From: Acidaminococcus hominis
Lineage (GTDB): Bacteria; Bacillota; Negativicutes; Acidaminococcales; Acidaminococcaceae
Strand: one strand, 5' to 3'
DNA length: 64,000 nt
NCBI RefSeq assembly: GCF_021044795.1
Contig: NZ_JAJNOP010000008.1
Position 1 is the first letter of the stretch, and each line of letters opens with the position of its first letter. The notes beneath the pieces are model-generated. The model worked only from the letters and a program-made list of their open reading frames with translations, searched no databases and was not told where the DNA came from. Positions 59,971-64,000 of this stretch are shown piece after piece. The position numbers and the translations under genes are program-made.

Positions 59971-60966
59971 ATGTTAAAGAAAGTATTGTGTGCAGGCTTG
60001 GCGGTCATGATGTTGGCGGTGGCCGGCTGCGGCGACAGCAAGGACGCCAATAAGCAAGCCAGTAAGGTTAAATGGCCTAAAAATGTTGAAATTGTGGTAC
60101 CGTATGGTGCAGGCGGTGACACCGACTTTAATGCTCGGCTGCTTGCCCAAAAATTAAGTAAGAAATTGGGTTCCAACTTCGTGGTTTCCAACGTAACCGG
60201 TAATGGCGGTGCTACCGGTTCCAGAAAGGTTAAGGATGGGAAAAAGGACGGCAGCATAATCCTCTTTAACCACACAGCCTTTGTAGTTAACAAAGCAAGT
60301 AAAGCTTCGGATTTTGGCTTTAATGACTTTGCTTTTGCCTCCGTTGTAGGGCTGAACCCTGGTAACGTTATTGTAGTCAATAAGAGCCTGGGTATCAATA
60401 GCTTGGCAGAATTAAAACAATATTCCCAAGCCCATCCCAATGAATTAAAGATTGCCGTTCAAACGGGTGCAACTTCTTACGTTATCGCAGATCAGCTGCT
60501 GCAGGATGGCTTCAAACTGAAAATGGTTGATGCCGGCGCTGCTTCTTCTAGATTGACGGCTCTGTTAGGCGGCCATGTTGATGTAATCTTCTCTCCTTAT
60601 GGCGGTGTAAAAGATTATATTGAAAAAGGTGAAATGGTTCCGCTAGCTATGGATGGCGAGAACAATTTGGTGGTTCCTGATAAGCACATTGATGTAAAGA
60701 ATATTAAGAACCAAGGCTTTAATGCATATGTTCCGTTCTACTACTTTGTAGCTTTCCCGAAAGGCACCGACCAAGCACTGGTTGATTCCTTTAATGCAGC
60801 GGCAAAAGACATCATTGAAAATGATAAGGAATATCAAAAGAAAATCTATGATATGTATTTCCAAAAACCGTTCTTTGCTGCAGGGCAAGAAGGCTTAGAC
60901 AAATTTGCACCCTTTGAAAAGGCTCTGGAAAAGATTCAGTTTACGCAGGTTGCAAAAGAACAATAA
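59971..60966 (+). CDS. Tripartite tricarboxylate transporter substrate-binding lipoprotein (TctC-like)
   Basis: A 331-residue extracytoplasmic binding protein. MLKKVLCAGLAVMMLAVAGC is a lipoprotein signal with lipobox AVAGC, so it is anchored by Cys20. The mature part has the TctC/Bug pattern: VEIVVPYGAGGDTDFNARLLAQ, then VSNVTGNGGATGS, and GHVDVIFSPYGG. Family members bind citrate, other carboxylates, or amino or nicotinic acids. The specificity here is unknown, though the nearby sugar-acid enzymes make an aldarate plausible. Confidence 0.92.
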   Translation: MLKKVLCAGLAVMMLAVAGCGDSKDANKQASKVKWPKNVEIVVPYGAGGDTDFNARLLAQKLSKKLGSNFVVSNVTGNGGATGSRKVKDGKKDGSIILFNHTAFVVNKASKASDFGFNDFAFASVVGLNPGNVIVVNKSLGINSLAELKQYSQAHPNELKIAVQTGATSYVIADQLLQDGFKLKMVDAGAASSRLTALLGGHVDVIFSPYGGVKDYIEKGEMVPLAMDGENNLVVPDKHIDVKNIKNQGFNAYVPFYYFVAFPKGTDQALVDSFNAAAKDIIENDKEYQKKIYDMYFQKPFFAAGQEGLDKFAPFEKALEKIQFTQVAKEQ

Positions 60967-60994
60967 CTAGCACTTCTAAACATATGACTGCATA

Positions 60995-61037
60995 AATCCT
61001 TCAATTTAGCTGGATACTGCAGCTAAATTGAAGGATT
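60995..61037 (+). other. Long perfect hairpin between tctC-like and tctB-like genes
   Basis: AATCCTTCAATTTAGCT pairs over 17 bases with its exact complement around nine bases, without a U-run. It may protect the binding-protein message or partly attenuate downstream transcription, giving more binding protein than membrane subunits. Confidence 0.65.
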
Positions 61038-61062
61038 CTGGATATTTGGGAAAGGAAAACGT

Positions 61063-61530
61063 ATGGGTACTCGAAAATTTTCGGAATACATTATTGATAC
61101 CGTACTATTAATAGTCGGTATTGGCCTTATGATTTCCGCTAATCACATTGATCCTGGGTCTTCTATTGGTTTAGGCGGGGATTTTATGCCAAAAGTTTGT
61201 ACCAAGATATGGGTTTTGGTCAGCATAGGCCTGCTGCTTTGGGAAAAAATGACTCCGGACGACCACGAAAAAGGGATTACGGCGGATGTGAAAGGCTTTT
61301 TTGCTACACTGGTACTTTTGGTTGCCTATGTTTTGTCGTTGGATATTTTAGGATTTGTGCTTTCTTCCGCTCTTTATATGTTTATTCAAATGTGGCTTTT
61401 TACTCCCAAAAGCCTGCGCAGCAAGAAACGCTACATGCTTTTTGCAGTGTTATCTATATTTATCCCGATTGGCATTAACATTTTGTTCGTAGAAGTGTTC
61501 TCGCTGCTGTTGCCATCAGGAATTTTTTAA
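61063..61530 (+). CDS. Tripartite tricarboxylate transporter small membrane subunit (TctB-like)
   Basis: A 155-residue protein with four predicted membrane spans: YIIDTVLLIVGIGLMISA, VLVSIGLLLW, FATLVLLVAYVLSLDILGFV and LFAVLSIFIPIGINILF. The layout and position between TctC and TctA are diagnostic of the small subunit, which has little conserved sequence. The start follows GGGAAAGGAAAAC. It ends 11 bases before the tctA-like gene. Confidence 0.88.
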   Translation: MGTRKFSEYIIDTVLLIVGIGLMISANHIDPGSSIGLGGDFMPKVCTKIWVLVSIGLLLWEKMTPDDHEKGITADVKGFFATLVLLVAYVLSLDILGFVLSSALYMFIQMWLFTPKSLRSKKRYMLFAVLSIFIPIGINILFVEVFSLLLPSGIF

Positions 61531-61541
61531 GGAGGAGTATT

Positions 61542-63023
61542 ATGGTATTAGAAGGTGCTTTATCCGTTCTAAACCCGACAACTCTTTTTATAATTCTTGT
61601 CGGTGTTATCGTTGGTATTATTTTTGGCTCCATCCCAGGGCTTACTTCTACCATGGCTGTTGCCCTGTGTCTGCCGATTACGTTTGGTATGTCTCCACTT
61701 GATGGGATATCCATGTTGATTGCTTTGTATGTGGGCGGTACTTCCGGTGGTTTGATTTCGGCCATTCTTTTAAAGATTCCTGGTACACCTTCTTCAGTGG
61801 CAACCACCTTTGATGGGGCGCCTATGGCGGAGAAAGGTGAAGGCGGCCGTGCTTTGGGAATTGGTATTGTATACTCTTTCCTGGGTACCGTTCTTTCTAT
61901 TGGAGCTCTGTTTTTCATTGCACCGCCTCTGGCCAAGCTGGCCTTGAAGTTTGGACCTATTGAAACCTTTTCTATTTGTGTATTTGCACTAACCATGATT
62001 GCGGCCATGATTTCTGATAATCCTTTTAAAGCAGTTATGGCCGGGGTCGTTGGTGTGGTTATTTCTTTGTTTGGCATCTCTGATATTACGGGTTCCGCCC
62101 GCTTTACCTTTGGCTTCAGTGAATTAGAAAACGGCTTTTCCCAACTCCCGGTGATGATTGGCCTTTTTGCTACGGCTGAAATCTTAAAGGCGGCTTCCGA
62201 AGGAATTAGTGACAAAAAAGGTACGGTTTTATCTTATAAAATCAAAGGTTTTGGCTTTACCTGGCAGGAGTTTAAGGACCATTTTGTAAACTTCATCCGG
62301 TCCGCTTTGATTGGTATTGGTATTGGCATTCTGCCCGGTATTGGTGGTGCCACCAGCAATATCGTAGCCTATAGTGTTGCCCGTCAACAAAGCAAGCATC
62401 CAGAAAAATATGGTACTGGGTATATGGGCGGTATTGTTGCTTCTGAAACCTCCAACAACGCTTCCATCGGTGGTGCTTTGATTCCCCTGTTGACGTTGGG
62501 TATTCCTGGGGATACCGTTACGGCCATCATTTTAGGTGGCTTGATGCTGCATGGTATCGTTCCTGGCCCGCTGCTGTTCCAAAATAATGGAGAATTGGTA
62601 TATGGCCTGTTTGCAGGACTGATTGTAGCTACCTTCATTATGTTGATTGTGGAATTTGGCGGGATTCGTGCCTTTGTAAGAGTGCTGGATGTCCCCAAAT
62701 ACATTTTGTTCCCTATCATTTTTGTACTGTGCATTGTAGGGACCTATGGTACCAACCACAGTATGTTTGATGTTTGGACCTCTTTGATCTTTGGCGTAAT
62801 TGGATTCTTTATGTCAAAGTATGGTTATCCGCAAGCACCTATGATTTTGGGGTTGGTCTTGGGCCAAGCCATCGAACAGAATCTGCTGCGCGGCATGCAA
62901 TATACCGATAACAATTTCTGGGCATTCTTTGAATCTCCTATTGCTGCTGTCTTCCTGAGCATTTCTATCTTTGTAATTCTGTGGGCCGTATATAAGCAAG
63001 TAAAAGTACGCTTTGCCCATTAA
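61542..63023 (+). CDS. Tripartite tricarboxylate transporter large membrane subunit (TctA-like)
   Basis: A 493-residue membrane protein with about 11-12 spans. The hallmark glycine-rich segments are GIIFGSIPGLTSTMAVALCLPITFGM near the start, YVGGTSGGLISAILLKIPGTPSS, and the second-repeat counterparts IGILPGIGGATSNIVAYS and LTLGIPGDTVTAIILGGLM. It forms the sodium- or proton-driven channel with TctB, fed by TctC. The start lies 6 bases after AAGGAGG. Last gene of the operon, followed by a terminator. Confidence 0.95.
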   Translation: MVLEGALSVLNPTTLFIILVGVIVGIIFGSIPGLTSTMAVALCLPITFGMSPLDGISMLIALYVGGTSGGLISAILLKIPGTPSSVATTFDGAPMAEKGEGGRALGIGIVYSFLGTVLSIGALFFIAPPLAKLALKFGPIETFSICVFALTMIAAMISDNPFKAVMAGVVGVVISLFGISDITGSARFTFGFSELENGFSQLPVMIGLFATAEILKAASEGISDKKGTVLSYKIKGFGFTWQEFKDHFVNFIRSALIGIGIGILPGIGGATSNIVAYSVARQQSKHPEKYGTGYMGGIVASETSNNASIGGALIPLLTLGIPGDTVTAIILGGLMLHGIVPGPLLFQNNGELVYGLFAGLIVATFIMLIVEFGGIRAFVRVLDVPKYILFPIIFVLCIVGTYGTNHSMFDVWTSLIFGVIGFFMSKYGYPQAPMILGLVLGQAIEQNLLRGMQYTDNNFWAFFESPIAAVFLSISIFVILWAVYKQVKVRFAH

Positions 63024-63046
63024 GGCTTTTGGAGTAAATCGGTAAA

Positions 63047-63092
63047 TAAAAAATATTCCTTTTCATCATTTGGTGAAAAGGAATATTTTTTT
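63047..63092. terminator. Bidirectional terminator after the tctA-like gene
   Basis: AAAAAATATTCCTTTTC and GAAAAGGAATATTTTTTT form a long stem with U-runs on both strands, also ending the convergent peptidase gene. Confidence 0.85.
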
Positions 63093-63095
63093 GCA

Positions 63096-64000
63096 TTATT
63101 TAATCAGCCTGGGTGCATGGCCCAGTTCTTCCAGCATCCGGGTTAAGAGGTACATCCGGGGCACCACGCTGGGCACCAGGGCACATTCCTGGGGGGTATG
63201 GTTCTTGCCGCCCTTTACGGCTCCAAAACCGTCCACGCAGACGGCCCCTGCGGCCGCAGCCCAGTTGGCGTCCGAGGAGCCGCCCACATCCCGGAGTACC
63301 AGCTTCCGGCCCAGTTCCCCGTAGATTTCCTGGGCCAGGGCGGTAAGCTCCCGGGTACCAGGGTTACTGGGGAAGGGCAGGCTGCCGATTCCCACCTGGG
63401 TATCCACGCTGGTGCCGGGAATGGAAGCCCGGAAGGCCAGCACTTCCACCGCCTTTTGGACCCGCTCCAGTTCCTGGGGATCCGTTACCCGAAGGTCCGC
63501 AATGGCGTGGGCTTCAGCAGGAATCACATTGTCCGCGTCCCCAGAGTGTATCACCGTAAAGTTGATGGTGGTACCTCGGGCCGGAGCCTCCAGGGCCTTA
63601 ATGCCCTCAATCTGCCGGAGGCATTCCATCAGGGCGTTGGCACCCTTGTCCGGAGCGTTCCCCGCATGGGACGCAATGCCTTTGACGTTTACCAGGATCC
63701 GGCTGGCGCCTTTTCGGGAGGAAACCAGGCCGTCCCCTTCCTGGCCGGATTCGCAGCACAGGAAGCAGTCGTGCTGGGGCGCCAATTTGGCAATCAAATG
63801 CCGGCTGTCCGGCGAAGAAATTTCTTCGTCTGCATTAAACAGCAGGGTAATGGTGTCAAAGTCCGTATATTTAAACTGCCGCAGCAGTTTCAGGGCAAAC
63901 ACCATCATCAGAACCCCGCTTTTGCAGTCCGCCGCTCCAGGCCCCTTGGCCCAGTCCCCGTCAATGCGGAAGGGCCGCTCTGCGGCCGTACCCACCGGAA
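63096..64000 (-). CDS. M20-family metallopeptidase, C-terminal part (5' end outside window)
   Basis: The frame is open to the window edge and the first visible residues are PVGTAAERPFRIDG, so the gene begins beyond base 64000. KGPGAADCKSGVLMM holds the metal-bridging Asp, NADEEISSPDSRHL the catalytic and metal-binding Glu pair, and CESGQEGDGLVSSRKGASR a further metal-ligand region. The lid/dimerisation domain follows (GIASHAGNAPDKGANALM). DVGGSSDANWAAAAGAVCVDGFG and NHTPQECALV close the site. It resembles carboxypeptidase G2/glutamate carboxypeptidases, cleaving a C-terminal or N-acyl amino acid. Composition returns to GC-rich here. Confidence 0.9.
   Translation of the reverse strand, partial: PVGTAAERPFRIDGDWAKGPGAADCKSGVLMMVFALKLLRQFKYTDFDTITLLFNADEEISSPDSRHLIAKLAPQHDCFLCCESGQEGDGLVSSRKGASRILVNVKGIASHAGNAPDKGANALMECLRQIEGIKALEAPARGTTINFTVIHSGDADNVIPAEAHAIADLRVTDPQELERVQKAVEVLAFRASIPGTSVDTQVGIGSLPFPSNPGTRELTALAQEIYGELGRKLVLRDVGGSSDANWAAAAGAVCVDGFGAVKGGKNHTPQECALVPSVVPRMYLLTRMLEELGHAPRLIK

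Noticed and set aside
1..64000. CRISPR arrays, insertion-sequence transposases, prophage genes
   Set aside because: No regularly spaced short repeats, transposase motifs or phage structural genes were seen. The long repeats found are irregularly placed and non-coding.

Overview
The window looks like chromosome from an anaerobic, amino-acid-fermenting Negativicute, most likely Acidaminococcaceae (Acidaminococcus-like). This is inferred, not proven. The support is a single-chain pyruvate:ferredoxin oxidoreductase, an NfnAB-type transhydrogenase, 4-hydroxybutyryl-CoA dehydratase, a glycyl radical enzyme, anaerobic (ThiH-type) thiazole synthesis and GC-rich codon use with strong AAGGAGG ribosome sites. 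No phage, IS transposase, CRISPR array or rRNA was seen. One tRNA-Thr(CGU) is present.

Layout. 0-5.4 kb: end of a Gfo/Idh/MocA oxidoreductase, an acylating aldehyde dehydrogenase, aroD, murI, two small DNA-binding regulators that share a near-identical 41-bp promoter segment, and the tRNA. 5.5-9.25 kb: a TPP-riboswitch-controlled thiSFGH-thiE/tenI operon. 9.3-16.7 kb (minus strand): pyruvate:ferredoxin oxidoreductase, 4-hydroxybutyryl-CoA dehydratase and NfnAB, a redox and fermentation block. The oxidoreductase gene carries an in-frame TAA 22 codons before its expected end. 17.2-18.5 kb: an opine-type dehydrogenase with codon use suggesting high expression.

18.5-35.1 kb is the most distinctive part. 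It is a sigma-54 regulon with four -24/-12 promoters, each preceded by TTTGC/GCAAA inverted repeats. They drive a glycyl radical enzyme and its damaged activase, a BCCT carrier with an AraC regulator and a TIM-barrel isomerase-like protein, and two further BCCT carriers. Two paralogous sigma-54 activators of identical restored length (585 residues) lie inside it, one broken by a 1-base insertion. rpoN itself is at 39.9 kb. The GRE and the BCCT carriers together suggest anaerobic breakdown of a betaine-like or other zwitterionic amine. The substrate cannot be read from the sequence.

36-41.2 kb: iron alcohol dehydrogenase, TPR protein, MATE exporter, rpoN. 41.3-54.8 kb: catabolic and transport genes built around two nearly identical RraA-family aldolase-like proteins, two SLC13-type permeases, two amidohydrolase-superfamily enzymes, a D-2-hydroxyacid dehydrogenase, a LysR regulator and a GltS-type carrier. 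54.8-63.1 kb: visibly more AT-rich, with galactarate-dehydratase-like and LarA-like proteins, two LysR regulators and a TctCBA tripartite carrier; possibly acquired by transfer. The window ends inside an M20 peptidase.

Two families of long intergenic repeats (22.3, 35.2-35.9, 48.6-49.3 and 52.0-52.3 kb) sit at boundaries between these blocks. Both have hairpins in which paired bases change together between copies, so they are either structured RNAs or non-autonomous mobile elements. Three genes carry apparent lesions: the oxidoreductase (nonsense), the activase (frameshift plus lost cysteine) and one sigma-54 activator (frameshift). Both frameshifts fall in a G6C tract.
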